From assembly GCA_021779935.1 (NCBI GenBank), contig JAJXZT010000048.1, forward strand, positions 140,984 to 204,983: a DNA stretch of 64,000 nt, in the 5' to 3' direction. Of the stretch, positions 17,645-26,407 are shown in pieces (position 1 is the first letter of the stretch; every line of letters starts with the position of its first letter). Source of the stretch: Acidobacteriota bacterium (GTDB lineage: Bacteria; Acidobacteriota; Terriglobia; Terriglobales; Acidobacteriaceae). A model generated the notes under the pieces. That model saw only the letters and a program-made list of their open reading frames with translations. It did not search any database and had not been told where the DNA came from. The translations under genes were made by a program, and so were the position numbers.

Positions 17645-18340
17645 TCAGGGAATCAGGGCGAATATCCTGACTGGTGCACCGGACCCGCCATCGAGCTTTG
17701 CAGGGGCAACGACTGCAAGCGCGCCAACTGGCGGCGCGCTTTCCAGATTCGCGACATTCTCCAGGTGATAGACATTCCGCACCGCGCAGAAGCGATGCAC
17801 TGCGTAGTCCTGCGACGCGCCACTGTCTACGCTGAGCGTGTCGATTCCCAGGCCAAAAGCCTTTCGCGACTCCACCAGAAATTCCGCAGCCTCAAGCGCG
17901 TAGGCCGGGAAGTGAAGTGTGCCGCTGGCGTCAGCATTACGATACGCGCTGGAATCCGGCCAGCGTTCGTCCCATCCGGTGCGGGCTATCACCACGGCGC
18001 CGTGAGGAACTGTGCCGTGCACGGCCTCCCACGCGGCAATATCGCCGGCGCAGATCAGGTAGTCGTCGTTGTTGCGTACCTTATCGCGAACATCAAGCAC
18101 GATGAGCGGACAGACCAGTCGTTCCGCAGGAACCTCATCGATGGTCCACATCCCCGGGCCCATGTGTGCGGGCGCATCCATGTGCGTCGAGGAATGCTCG
18201 TCGAGCGTGATCTTACGAACGAAATATCCATTGGCCGCGTGGCTGGCGGTGACTGTAGTTCGAAGTGAGTGCGGGGCGCCTTCCCAGTTAGGGGCATTTT
18301 CACTGATGGAATGACTCAAGTCGATGATTGCTCGGAACAC
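17645..18340 (-). CDS. cyclase-family (KynB-like) metal hydrolase
   Basis: A 231-residue member of the Cyclase_3 superfamily, which includes kynurenine formamidase and isatin hydrolase. The start is GTG 18340 (MFRAIIDLSHSI), chosen because GGAG lies 5 bases upstream and the family begins with the D-L-S-H strand; the 43-residue extension upstream is unlike the family. The metal site motif EHSSTHMDAPAHM (HxxTHxDxxxH) is intact. DTLSVDSG in the C-terminal third matches the family's substrate-side motif. There is no tryptophan catabolism context, so the substrate is unknown. Confidence 0.82.
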   Translation of the reverse strand: MFRAIIDLSHSISENAPNWEGAPHSLRTTVTASHAANGYFVRKITLDEHSSTHMDAPAHMGPGMWTIDEVPAERLVCPLIVLDVRDKVRNNDDYLICAGDIAAWEAVHGTVPHGAVVIARTGWDERWPDSSAYRNADASGTLHFPAYALEAAEFLVESRKAFGLGIDTLSVDSGASQDYAVHRFCAVRNVYHLENVANLESAPPVGALAVVAPAKLDGGSGAPVRIFALIP

Positions 18341-18398
18341 TGTATCTCCGGTAGGGCGATTGGCCCACCGCCACCATACCAGCGGAAAACAGCCTTCG

Positions 18399-18436
18399 CA
18401 AAAAGGTTCGGCGTGGCAATTGCTCGCCACGCCGAA
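18399..18436 (-). terminator. rho-independent terminator after the DUF92 gene
   Basis: Perfect 11-base arms TTCGGCGTGGC (18407-18417) and GCCACGCCGAA (18426-18436) with an 8-base loop. Read leftward, the stem is followed by CCTTTTTG. It would separate the DUF92 gene from the cyclase-family gene. A second 7-base dyad (18452-18458 / 18465-18471) lies just before it. Confidence 0.6.
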
Positions 18437-18557
18437 TGCGTTCATCGCAGACGGTGCCTCCCCCGGCACCGGTTCTAAGGAAGAACAAAATTAAGATAGC
18501 CGAATTTCGCGACTTGAAAACAGCTACCAGCAAAATGTTACGAAATCAGAACACGGC

Positions 18558-19340
18558 TCAGTTCACCCGGACAATGAACGAAATCAGAATCGCCAGGAAT
18601 GCGGCAAATCCCGTACTGGTGAAATTCACGGAATTGTTTCCGAGCCGGTCCGGTTTTTCCAGCGTCGCTCCCAGCAGACTGTCGAGAATCATTCCGAGCG
18701 TTGCGCAGGTTACAGTAAGAAAAAACCAGCGCTGATCGATTAAATTCACGGCCACACAGACATAAGTGATCAATGTGGCGGAGAGAATTCCCATGACACT
18801 CCCCACGATGGTGACAGCTCCATTCGTGCCGGAGGGTACTCGCCTGAAATTGGTGATCAGCACGGGATGGCGGGAAAATACCTGCCCAACCTCGCTGGAG
18901 ACAGTGTCAGCGGCGGCCTCGGCAAGTGCTGCCGCCACTCCTATCAGCACCCAGCGGGCCGAGTTTGGATACCACATGACCGGTATCGCGCACATGCCGG
19001 CAATGGCCAGGTTCGCCAGTACCTGGCGGGCACTGCGGCCTTCGCTGCCCTCGGCGGTACCGAGCCGCTCCTTGACCTGATGTCCAAAGCGGGTCGTGAA
19101 ATACGTCAACGCGAAAACCACCAGCACGGCAATCAGCGCTCCGGGGCCGGCTGCCATGCACAGCAAAAATGTTACCGCCGCTCCCGCGAGAGCACCGGAC
19201 GTGTCCACGGCTTTCAAGCCCCAAGCGGCAAGTGCAAAGGAAATCGTAAGGCCCGCAGACGGGATCACTCGATCCAAAAGAGGGGAGTAAACACCCTGAA
19301 AGTAGGCGCCGGTCAACGGAATCGGGGGAATAATAGTCAT
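18558..19340 (-). CDS. DUF92 polytopic membrane protein
   Basis: A 260-residue protein with about six to seven hydrophobic helices and the DUF92 (TIGR00297) signatures: GALAGAAVTFLL, a soluble R-F-G-H-Q-V-K-E-R-L segment, GVAAALAEAAADTVSSEVGQ and RVPSGTNGAVTIVGS. Eukaryotic relatives (VTE6) are phytyl-phosphate kinases and bacterial members are uncharacterised, so a lipid-phosphate role is only suggested. The start at 19340 is the first ATG and could be slightly downstream. It is divergent from the beta-propeller lipoprotein across a 222-base region that contains a CTCCGG...CCGGAG dyad (19441-19460). Confidence 0.8.
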   Translation of the reverse strand: MTIIPPIPLTGAYFQGVYSPLLDRVIPSAGLTISFALAAWGLKAVDTSGALAGAAVTFLLCMAAGPGALIAVLVVFALTYFTTRFGHQVKERLGTAEGSEGRSARQVLANLAIAGMCAIPVMWYPNSARWVLIGVAAALAEAAADTVSSEVGQVFSRHPVLITNFRRVPSGTNGAVTIVGSVMGILSATLITYVCVAVNLIDQRWFFLTVTCATLGMILDSLLGATLEKPDRLGNNSVNFTSTGFAAFLAILISFIVRVN

Positions 19341-19562
19341 AACTTACTTCTAAACCCTGGGTCGCCCGAACTGCTTCGCAGAGCCCGCGCGCATCAGCCT
19401 TTGCAGCGAATGCTATCAGAACAGCCACAGTGCATTGAAGCTCCGGGCGGGTCACCGGAGAGAATCCGGGGTTAGATACATTGGCTACATTCAGCCCATC
19501 CTTTACAATAGATCGTTCCCATCGGAAAAGGTATTGGGATGAGAGTTACCGGCGGAGAGTCA

Positions 19563-20795
19563 ATGACACAAATGCGGAAGGCCGCTTCGGCGGCAGTCCT
19601 GTTTCTAGGATTCCTTATCATGGTCGGCTGCGGTGATACCTACCGTCCGATTGCATATCCAATTCCCAAGCCGGGCGGCGACCCGCAGACATTTGATTAC
19701 GTCGCCATCATCAACTCGAACGGAACTAATAACGGTTCGGTAACGCAGATCAATGTCGGTGGAGATTCGGCGTCCGCCGTGACTCCGATTGGCAAACAGC
19801 CAGCGACTGCCGGATTCAACTACAGCCAGACGGCTCTATTGGTGCCTAATTACGCGGACGATACGCTCAGCGAGATTACTTCGAGCAGCACTACGGCGAC
19901 CACGCTGACGATGGCAACAGGTTCCAAGCCGACTTTCGTCGGGGCCGTGAGTTCGGGGTTGTTTTCACTCAATTCCGGGGTGAACGCCAACTGTCCGACG
20001 TCTCCCTCCCTGGGCGTGATCGACGGAAGCTCTTTTACGCTGAGAACCAACGTCTGTGTGGGAACGAATCCTGTGTTTGGCATTGCCGTTGACGCCGACC
20101 GCGTCTTCGTCGTCGACAAGGGCGCAAACAAGGTTTACGTCGTCAACGTCACAACCGACGCGGTAACGAATTCGATCTCTGTCGGGACCGCGCCGGTCTA
20201 TGCGGTCTTGAGCCCCGATGCCGCCTATGCATATGTTTTGAATCAGGGCAGCGATAATATTTCCGTGATCGATACCACGGCGGAGTCGGTTGTCGCAACC
20301 GTTCCATCAGGTGGCAATGCGCCCAGCTTGGCCGACTTCGACAGCACACTGACTCGTCTTTACGTCGTTAACACCGGCAGTGATTCCGTCTCGGTTTTCG
20401 ATGTCTCGACTTTGAAATCCCCGACGGCCCTGCATACTCCGGTAACGCTTAGCGCAACACCCAACTCGTTCGCCGTGCTGCCCGATGGATCGCGCGCCTT
20501 TGCCGGTCTGGCAGGCACAAACCAGGTCGCGGAGATCAACACGGGGAGCTACAGTGTCAAGACCATTACGGTCGGCACAACGGCTTCGTCCACGGTCAAT
20601 TCCGTTGGCCGTTCGAACGACGGTTCCAAGGTCTATGCGGCGACAGTCGAACCGACCGATCTGCAGAATGCTACGACGATCATTCGAACCACGGATGACG
20701 CCATTGTAGGGAATATCCTTGCGCCGTTGCAGGATCCAACGTGTTCAGGTACGTCCTGTAAATTGCAGCGTCCGTACTTGGTCATTTCTCGATAA
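19563..20795 (+). CDS. YVTN beta-propeller lipoprotein
   Basis: A 410-residue exported protein. ATG 19563 has GGAG (19554-19557) and gives a lipoprotein signal, MTQMRKAASA then a hydrophobic core ending in IMVGC, so Cys is probably acylated; the ATG at 19539 is an alternative. The rest is built of about seven 40-45-residue repeats of the YVTN/surface-layer type (DRVFVVDKGANKVYVVNVTTDAV, AYAYVLNQGSDNISVIDTTAESVVA, RLYVVNTGSDSVSVFDV), which form a beta-propeller. Such proteins sit on the outer face of the cell and bind ligands or partners; the specific role is unknown. Confidence 0.88.
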   Translation: MTQMRKAASAAVLFLGFLIMVGCGDTYRPIAYPIPKPGGDPQTFDYVAIINSNGTNNGSVTQINVGGDSASAVTPIGKQPATAGFNYSQTALLVPNYADDTLSEITSSSTTATTLTMATGSKPTFVGAVSSGLFSLNSGVNANCPTSPSLGVIDGSSFTLRTNVCVGTNPVFGIAVDADRVFVVDKGANKVYVVNVTTDAVTNSISVGTAPVYAVLSPDAAYAYVLNQGSDNISVIDTTAESVVATVPSGGNAPSLADFDSTLTRLYVVNTGSDSVSVFDVSTLKSPTALHTPVTLSATPNSFAVLPDGSRAFAGLAGTNQVAEINTGSYSVKTITVGTTASSTVNSVGRSNDGSKVYAATVEPTDLQNATTIIRTTDDAIVGNILAPLQDPTCSGTSCKLQRPYLVISR

Positions 20796-20814
20796 GTATC
20801 CTTCACAATTGAAA

Positions 20815-20845
20815 AGGGCGGAGATCGTCTCCGCCCTGTTTCTTT
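20815..20845. terminator. bidirectional terminator between lipoprotein and cheX
   Basis: AGGGCGGAGA (20815-20824) and TCTCCGCCCT (20828-20837) form a perfect 10-pair stem with loop TCG. It is followed by GTTTCTTT on the + strand and, read leftward, by TTTTC, so it can end both convergent transcription units. Confidence 0.85.
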
Positions 20846-20859
20846 GAATGCAGCAGTTG

Positions 20860-21351
20860 TCAGTCGAACTGCGTGTCCTGCCGTCTGCGATGGTGGTATT
20901 GCATGGCAATGTTCATAAACACGCTGCCGGCAGGAGTGTCGAACCGCATCACCAGCGCTTCCGTGTCTTCGCTGCCCTTCAGTCCTGCTTCGCTCGAATG
21001 GAATTCCGGCGGGTGAACCTTGAAGCGGAATCCCTGGTCGTTTAGCGACGTCACGGCGTTGCCGATCACAAGGTTGGCAAGTTCGCAGACTGTTTCACGC
21101 ATCAGGTCGTCATCCGGTGGAGCGTCGGAGCCGGAAAGGCACACGGCAACTTTCGCCGCAGTGTCCCGCGTGACGTCGAATATGACCCTGCCCTCGATAT
21201 CGCCAGTGATGGTGACGCGAGCAGCCAGTCCTGTTTTCCGGTAAACCCCTTCGTCCATGCTGACGTCCACGGCCTGGGCCGTGCACTGCATTGTTTCGCC
21301 GATTACCGCATCCGCCGCATTGATAAAAGGTTGAATCAGCTCGATTTTCAT
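20860..21351 (-). CDS. cheX: CheX-type CheY-P phosphatase
   Basis: A 163-residue CheC/CheX/FliY-family phosphatase that dephosphorylates CheY-P. The conserved E-x-x-N motif is visible in RETVCELANLVIGNAVTSL (about 83-101), preceded by the family start I-N-A-A-D-A-V-I-G-E-T-M. It is the last gene of the leftward chemosensory operon, and its ATG overlaps the end of cheY by 4 bases, so phosphatase and substrate are coupled. The single E-x-x-N copy fits CheX rather than CheC. Confidence 0.88.
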   Translation of the reverse strand: MKIELIQPFINAADAVIGETMQCTAQAVDVSMDEGVYRKTGLAARVTITGDIEGRVIFDVTRDTAAKVAVCLSGSDAPPDDDLMRETVCELANLVIGNAVTSLNDQGFRFKVHPPEFHSSEAGLKGSEDTEALVMRFDTPAGSVFMNIAMQYHHRRRQDTQFD

Positions 21352-21803
21352 TGGACGGACTCTCCGTTAACCTCTTCCTGTGGCTCCACTGCGATGCCGT
21401 CTTCTCCCAGCACGTACTTGACGACTTCGTAGAGCAGTTCTGGCTTCACAGGCTTCTGGACGAAGTGCCGTGCGCCCTTCTGCAGCGCTGCGACGATGTT
21501 CTCCTGGTAGCCCACCGACGAGACCATGATGACACGCGCATTGGGGTGCAGATGAACGATTCGCTCCGCAGCCTCTATACCTTCCATCTGTGGCATGGTG
21601 ATATCCATGAACACGATGTCCGGGAGGATACGGTCATATTCGGTGATGGCAGTACAGCCATCGCCCGCTTCGCCCGCCACCTGGCCGCCAAAAGCCTCAA
21701 TGATGCGGGACAGGTTTTTCCGAGCGAAGATCGAATCATCAACCACCAGGTACCGGACAGGTTGTCGATCCTGGGCTCTTACCAGAGCACGAAATTGCTC
21801 CAT
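21348..21803 (-). CDS. cheY: CheY-type response regulator
   Basis: A 151-residue single receiver domain with an N-terminal extension of about 16 residues. The site is complete: D22/D23 acidic pair, phospho-acceptor D67 in FMDITMP, S95 in MVSSVG and K117 in FVQKPV. The start is ATG 21803, with GAGG upstream; ATG 21815 (four residues longer) is possible but lacks a site. It is the natural substrate of the CheA upstream and the CheX downstream. Whether the output is a motor or another target is not shown, as no flagellar gene lies in the window. Confidence 0.88.
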   Translation of the reverse strand: MEQFRALVRAQDRQPVRYLVVDDSIFARKNLSRIIEAFGGQVAGEAGDGCTAITEYDRILPDIVFMDITMPQMEGIEAAERIVHLHPNARVIMVSSVGYQENIVAALQKGARHFVQKPVKPELLYEVVKYVLGEDGIAVEPQEEVNGESVQ

Positions 21804-21845
21804 ATTAGACCTCATCTTCCGACGGCGAATTACGTTCGCAGCCGG

Positions 21846-22916
21846 TCATTCAGTTAAGGCGCGGTCCTCCGCGCGGAAATGCGCCATCAGCGCATTCGGC
21901 AGTGCATCCAGCGAGACAATGCGCGTTGCATAGCCCCGCTCTACCGCGGCCCTCGGCATTCCATAAATCACGGACGATTCCTCGTCCTGCGCAATCGTCA
22001 TTGCGCCATTTCGCTTCATCTCTCCAAGCCCTTCGGCGCCGTCGTCGCCCATTCCCGTCATCAGAACTCCGAGCGAGGATGGACCCAACTCGGCAGCCAG
22101 TGAACGGAACATTACATCCACGGAGGGACGGTGCCCGTTTACCTTCGGCTCATCGGTGAGTACGGCAATGTTTGCCGCCGGCATTCTCCTCACCTTGATG
22201 TGTCGGTTGCCGGGACAAACCAGGGCCCTGCCCGCTAACAGAAGATCGCCCGATTGAGCCTCTTTGACATGAATTGCGGAACACTCGTCCAACCGCTTGG
22301 CAAATAGCGCGGTAAATCCCTCGGGCATGTGCTGCACGATCACGATTGCCGCTGGAAAATCCGCCGGCAATCGCGACAATAGGAATTGCAGCGTATTCGG
22401 CCCACCCGTTGAACTTCCTATACCGATCACCCTCGTCGCCAGGACAGATTCGTTAGACTTCTGAGGAGCGCGAGCCGTCTTCAGGGGCTCCAGGATTCGT
22501 GCCTTGGAACGACCCTGCATCGACGCTGCCTTGATCTTCTTGATCAGCTCGTCGGCCACCTCGGACATATGCGCGGAGAGGGCGTCCTTTGGCTTCGTAA
22601 CAAAGTCGAACGCTCCCAACCCCAGCGCCTTCAGCGTCGTCGTCGCGCCTTCTGTGGTATGGGCGGAGACTACGATGACCGGCACTTGCTCGTGCCGCAT
22701 CATTTGCCGCAGAGTCTCCAACCCGTCCATTCGAGGCATCTCCAGATCGAGCGTTATGACGTCCGGTCGCAGCTCCTTCATCTTCTTCATGGCGAATTCG
22801 CCATCGATTGCCGTTCCCACGACCTGGATGGAACTGTCTCGCTCAATAATCTGCGGAATCAACTTTCGCATCAGTGCCGAGTCATCCACCACCAGAACCT
22901 TGACGGTTTGCTTCAT
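21846..22916 (-). CDS. cheB: chemotaxis-specific methylesterase CheB
   Basis: CheB removes methyl groups from chemoreceptor glutamates when phosphorylated by CheA. The 356-residue protein has a receiver (1-120; D57 in LDLEMPRMDG), a linker, and a methylesterase domain (about 165-350) with the catalytic Ser in IGIGSSTGGPNTL, His in VQHMPEGF and Asp in GMGDDGAEGL. It overlaps the cheA stop by 4 bases. A second CheB of equal architecture lies in the rightward operon. Confidence 0.95.
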   Translation of the reverse strand: MKQTVKVLVVDDSALMRKLIPQIIERDSSIQVVGTAIDGEFAMKKMKELRPDVITLDLEMPRMDGLETLRQMMRHEQVPVIVVSAHTTEGATTTLKALGLGAFDFVTKPKDALSAHMSEVADELIKKIKAASMQGRSKARILEPLKTARAPQKSNESVLATRVIGIGSSTGGPNTLQFLLSRLPADFPAAIVIVQHMPEGFTALFAKRLDECSAIHVKEAQSGDLLLAGRALVCPGNRHIKVRRMPAANIAVLTDEPKVNGHRPSVDVMFRSLAAELGPSSLGVLMTGMGDDGAEGLGEMKRNGAMTIAQDEESSVIYGMPRAAVERGYATRIVSLDALPNALMAHFRAEDRALTE

Positions 22917-24979
22917 GCGGAGGCCTCCAGCGAACTTCGATTCGCCGAATCGGCTCGTCCAAAGCGTTCTACTGCGACGGGCACATTGAGGATCAGAACG
23001 ACACGTCCGTCGCCTAGTACGGATGCGCCGTTGACCATTTCCGTACTCATGAACTGGTCATCCAGGGCCTTCAACACAAGTTCCTGTTCGCCCACGAGGC
23101 GGTCAACGATTAATCCGAATTTCCTGTCGCCGACGCCAACTACCACGACAAAAAGTTTTCCTTCACGCTCGCTTGCCGTTCCGTTCACCATTCTTTCAAG
23201 ACGTACCAGTGGCAGAACTTCTTCACGAAGCTGCATGACTTCGTGCTGTCCAACTACGTGCACATCCTTTTCCGATGCGCGCATGATTTCCAGCACCGAA
23301 GTGAGCGGCACCGCGAACAGTCGCTCCGAAACCCGGAAGAGCAGCGCTTTGATGATTGCCAGCGTCAACGGCAGGTTCAGCCGGAATCGCGATCCGGAGC
23401 CCCGGTTGGCCTGTATCGAGATGGTGCCCTTCATCCGGTCGATCACGCCTTTTACAACATCCATGCCGACCCCGCGCCCGGAGACTTCCGTGACCTGCTC
23501 CGCAGTGCTGAATCCGGGCTCCAGGATGAGTTTCAATGTCTCGGAGTCATCGAGCAGCGCCGCTTCTTCGAGCGAAATCATTCCACGCTCAATCGCCTTT
23601 GCGCGCACGCGTTCAACGTCGATGCCTCGTCCGTCGTCGGAGACCTCAATCACGACATTGTTTCCCAGGTGATAGGCCTTCAGAACAATTGTGGCGCGCT
23701 CGGATTTGCCCATTAACTGCCGTTCATCCGGCATCTCGATGCCGTGATCCACGGCATTGCGAACCATGTGTGCGAGGGGTTCCGCAAGCGCGTCGAGAAT
23801 ACTCTTGTCGAGGTCCGTGTTTTCGCCCTCGAGCACCAGGTCGACCTGTTTGCCTTCCTGCTTCGAGAGGTCGCGGACGATGCGAGGGAAGCGGCGAAAG
23901 AGCTGTTCGACCGGCACCATCCGAATCTTCATCACCGAGCGTTGAAGCTTCTGCATCACCTGCGATTGCAGACCCAGCGCATCGTGCAGGCGATGGTACA
24001 GCGCATCCTTGGGGAAGCGGCGTCCGAAATCCGACACAGCGGCCTGAAACATCGATTTTGCAATGATCAGTTCGCCAACCAGGTCGAGAACCGCATCGAT
24101 GCGCTCGGCCTCCACGCGCAGAATATTTTCGACGTTGGTGAGGGAAGTGGATTGTTTGTGCAGAGCCTCAGGCTCGGGCTGATTCGGTGCCGGAACCTCT
24201 ACATTCGCCGGAGTGGCCTGCGAAGGCACGGGTGTCTCGATAGTCTCCTGGGCCGAAGCAACGCTCTGCTGCACCACAATTCTCGAAACAACTCCAGGAA
24301 CGTGGCATTTCTTCTCGATCCATTCGCGAGGATGGTGGCTTGCCAGTGCGGATTCTATGACAGATGGGGGCTCCGCGGTTTCCTCGCTGGGATGTATGGC
24401 GAGCGGCGTCCCGACTTCCTCCAGCACGTTACGCACAAGCTGCAGCGCCGCTGAGCGCATGGCGCACTGCGGATCAATCTCGAGTCCCACGTTGTAAACA
24501 TTCTGGCCGCGCACGGCATGCTGCGATATCAGCAGGCGATCGTACTCCGTCCACGCGAATTCCGGCGCGAACGGCGTAACCTCTGCTACCGGAGTGCCGC
24601 GCAGTTGCTCGATCATCACGCGAACCGCGGGGTATGACGAAGGTTGTTCACTTCTGCGGTAAGCTGTCAGCATCGATTCGAAACTATCGGCGCTGGCCAA
24701 TACCGTTTCGGCCACACTAGCCCCTGCACTTGCGGCAATCTCATCCGTCAGCACGTCTTCCAGCGCGTGCGCAAACTCGCTTAGTTCGCGATAACCGCAC
24801 GCGGCGGAGTCCCCCTTGAGCGTGTGCACTGCTCGCCGAATCTCGCGCACAATCTCGGGGTTGCCGGGCTGCTTCTCCAGGCGCATACCTTGTTCGTTCA
24901 GCGCTTGCAGCAATTCCTGCGCGCTTTCGAAGAAGATAGTGCGGAGTTCGTTTGCCCGGTCTTCGGAAAAGAAGCTCAC
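22913..24979 (-). CDS. cheA: chemotaxis histidine kinase CheA
   Basis: A 688-residue CheA. Domains in order: HPt with phospho-accepting H52 (VHTLKGDSAACGY), a long linker with a second conserved region (about 120-250), dimerisation helices (about 285-345), ATPase with N-box LVRNAVDHGIEMP, G1 VSDDGRGIDVERVR and G2 SGRGVGMDVVKG, and a C-terminal CheW-like domain (about 550-680). There is no receiver, unlike the CheA of the other operon. It overlaps cheB and cheR by 4 bases each, so stoichiometry is coupled. Confidence 0.95.
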   Translation of the reverse strand: MSFFSEDRANELRTIFFESAQELLQALNEQGMRLEKQPGNPEIVREIRRAVHTLKGDSAACGYRELSEFAHALEDVLTDEIAASAGASVAETVLASADSFESMLTAYRRSEQPSSYPAVRVMIEQLRGTPVAEVTPFAPEFAWTEYDRLLISQHAVRGQNVYNVGLEIDPQCAMRSAALQLVRNVLEEVGTPLAIHPSEETAEPPSVIESALASHHPREWIEKKCHVPGVVSRIVVQQSVASAQETIETPVPSQATPANVEVPAPNQPEPEALHKQSTSLTNVENILRVEAERIDAVLDLVGELIIAKSMFQAAVSDFGRRFPKDALYHRLHDALGLQSQVMQKLQRSVMKIRMVPVEQLFRRFPRIVRDLSKQEGKQVDLVLEGENTDLDKSILDALAEPLAHMVRNAVDHGIEMPDERQLMGKSERATIVLKAYHLGNNVVIEVSDDGRGIDVERVRAKAIERGMISLEEAALLDDSETLKLILEPGFSTAEQVTEVSGRGVGMDVVKGVIDRMKGTISIQANRGSGSRFRLNLPLTLAIIKALLFRVSERLFAVPLTSVLEIMRASEKDVHVVGQHEVMQLREEVLPLVRLERMVNGTASEREGKLFVVVVGVGDRKFGLIVDRLVGEQELVLKALDDQFMSTEMVNGASVLGDGRVVLILNVPVAVERFGRADSANRSSLEASA

Positions 24980-25878
24980 GATTGTGCCTCTAGTTTTTGA
25001 TATGCCGTTCCGTTGTTCTGATGCAACATGCGGAATTTGTCTGACAGTCCGAACAGGCTTTCCGCGTGTCCCACGAAGAGATAGCTATCCGGATTAAGGC
25101 ATCGGTAAAGTTTCTCGATAAGGCGTTTCTGTTCCGCCTCGTCAAAATAGATCATGACGTTGCGGCAGAAGATGACGTCGTTTCTCGCCGGCAGGAACTC
25201 CGTCTTGAGATTGTGGAAGTCGAAGTGCACCAGTTCTTTCAGGGCTGTCTTGATGGCGTACCGCTCGCCCACCTTGTCGAAATAACGCAGGCGATAAACG
25301 TAGTCCACCGATTCCATCTGGTGTTCGGGGTAGACGGCTTCCTGCGCTGCTCGCAACACCGAGTAGTTGATGTCAGACGCCAGGATTTCCACTCTCCAGG
25401 GCGGAGGAATCAGCGGCTTCGGAGACGGCATGTCGAAGGGCAGGGGATTGCGAAGGTAGTAGTATGCAAGCGCATCCGCCACCATCATGGCCAGTGTGTA
25501 AGGTTCCTGCCCGGTCGAGCAACCGGCGCTCCAGATACGCAATGTCCAGTCGCGCCTCTCCTGTTTGCGGTGCAGCAACTCCTCAAGAACAACTTTCTGG
25601 AAAACTTCAAGCTGCGGCTTATTGCGAAAGAAACTGGTTTCGTTGACCGTCAGATTCTCAACGAGGTTGACCAGTTCGCGTTTTCCCTCGAAGCTGGTGA
25701 GCAGCCGGTAGTAACCGTAAAAGTTATCGATGCCGCACGCACGCAATCTGCGTTGCAACCTGTCATGCAGGAAGTGCGCGCGCCGCTCGTCGAAGTACAT
25801 GCCGCATTCCTGGTAGATCAAGGTTTGCAGCAGCTTGAGTTCGGCTTCCGTTATGTTGATTGGAACTGGTGATGCCAT
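24976..25878 (-). CDS. cheR: chemoreceptor methyltransferase CheR
   Basis: CheR methylates receptor glutamates using SAM. The 300-residue protein has the N-terminal helical domain (about 8-85; CGMYFDERRAHFLHDRLQRR) and the SAM-binding domain with RIWSAGCSTGQEPYTLAM (about 118-135), ILASDINYSVLRAA and DVIFCRNVMIYFD. There are no TPR repeats. The insertion PFDMPSPKPLIPPP (about 148) is unusual in this loop. It precedes cheA with a 4-base overlap. Confidence 0.95.
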   Translation of the reverse strand: MASPVPINITEAELKLLQTLIYQECGMYFDERRAHFLHDRLQRRLRACGIDNFYGYYRLLTSFEGKRELVNLVENLTVNETSFFRNKPQLEVFQKVVLEELLHRKQERRDWTLRIWSAGCSTGQEPYTLAMMVADALAYYYLRNPLPFDMPSPKPLIPPPWRVEILASDINYSVLRAAQEAVYPEHQMESVDYVYRLRYFDKVGERYAIKTALKELVHFDFHNLKTEFLPARNDVIFCRNVMIYFDEAEQKRLIEKLYRCLNPDSYLFVGHAESLFGLSDKFRMLHQNNGTAYQKLEAQS

Positions 25879-25918
25879 CGTCTCTTTTTCCGGTACTGGT
25901 CTCGTGCCGCTCTTCGCT

Positions 25919-26395
25919 CTAGGTGCCCGTTGCGGAGAGATCCGCGATTTCGCTGACTCTCCTTAAATCGCCTTCGCGCATGATTCGTTCGAGGTCGACA
26001 AGAATGATTAACCTGCCATTGAACTTGGCGACGCCTCGCACGTAGCTGGACGCCTCGTCCCCGAGAGCTTGCGGCGGATCTTCAATCGCATCGGGAGCAA
26101 GCTTCAGGACTTCGCTGGCCGTGTCCACCAGCAGGCCAACCTGCCGGCCATTGATTTCAGCTACCACGATGCGGTTCTTCCTGTTTCCCGCGGGCTGTTT
26201 TTCGCCGAACCGCTTCCGAAGATCGACTACCGGAACGATCTTTCCGCGTAGATTGATGACGCCCTCGATATGGTCCGGCGTATCAGGCACCGCGGTAATC
26301 GCCATCGGCCTTACGATCTCATGGACTCTCTCGATCGGAATGCCGAAATCCTCGCGTCCGATACGGAAGCCAACTATTTGCACTTCTTTCGCCAT
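25919..26395 (-). CDS. cheW: CheW coupling protein
   Basis: A 158-residue single CheW domain that bridges receptors and CheA. Visible signatures are FRIGREDFGIPIERVHEIVRP (about 11-31), the beta-hairpin GVINLRGKIVPVVDLRKRFG (about 45-64) and GLLVDTASEVLKL. It lies 13 bases after the MCP gene and 40 bases before cheR, in the order receptor, coupler, methyltransferase, kinase. Confidence 0.95.
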   Translation of the reverse strand: MAKEVQIVGFRIGREDFGIPIERVHEIVRPMAITAVPDTPDHIEGVINLRGKIVPVVDLRKRFGEKQPAGNRKNRIVVAEINGRQVGLLVDTASEVLKLAPDAIEDPPQALGDEASSYVRGVAKFNGRLIILVDLERIMREGDLRRVSEIADLSATGT

Positions 26396-26407
26396 TGACG
26401 CCTCCGA

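Noticed and set aside
19341..19538. Possible tRNA in the divergent gap before the beta-propeller gene
   Set aside because: GC-rich dyads are present but no T-loop or acceptor pairing can be formed.
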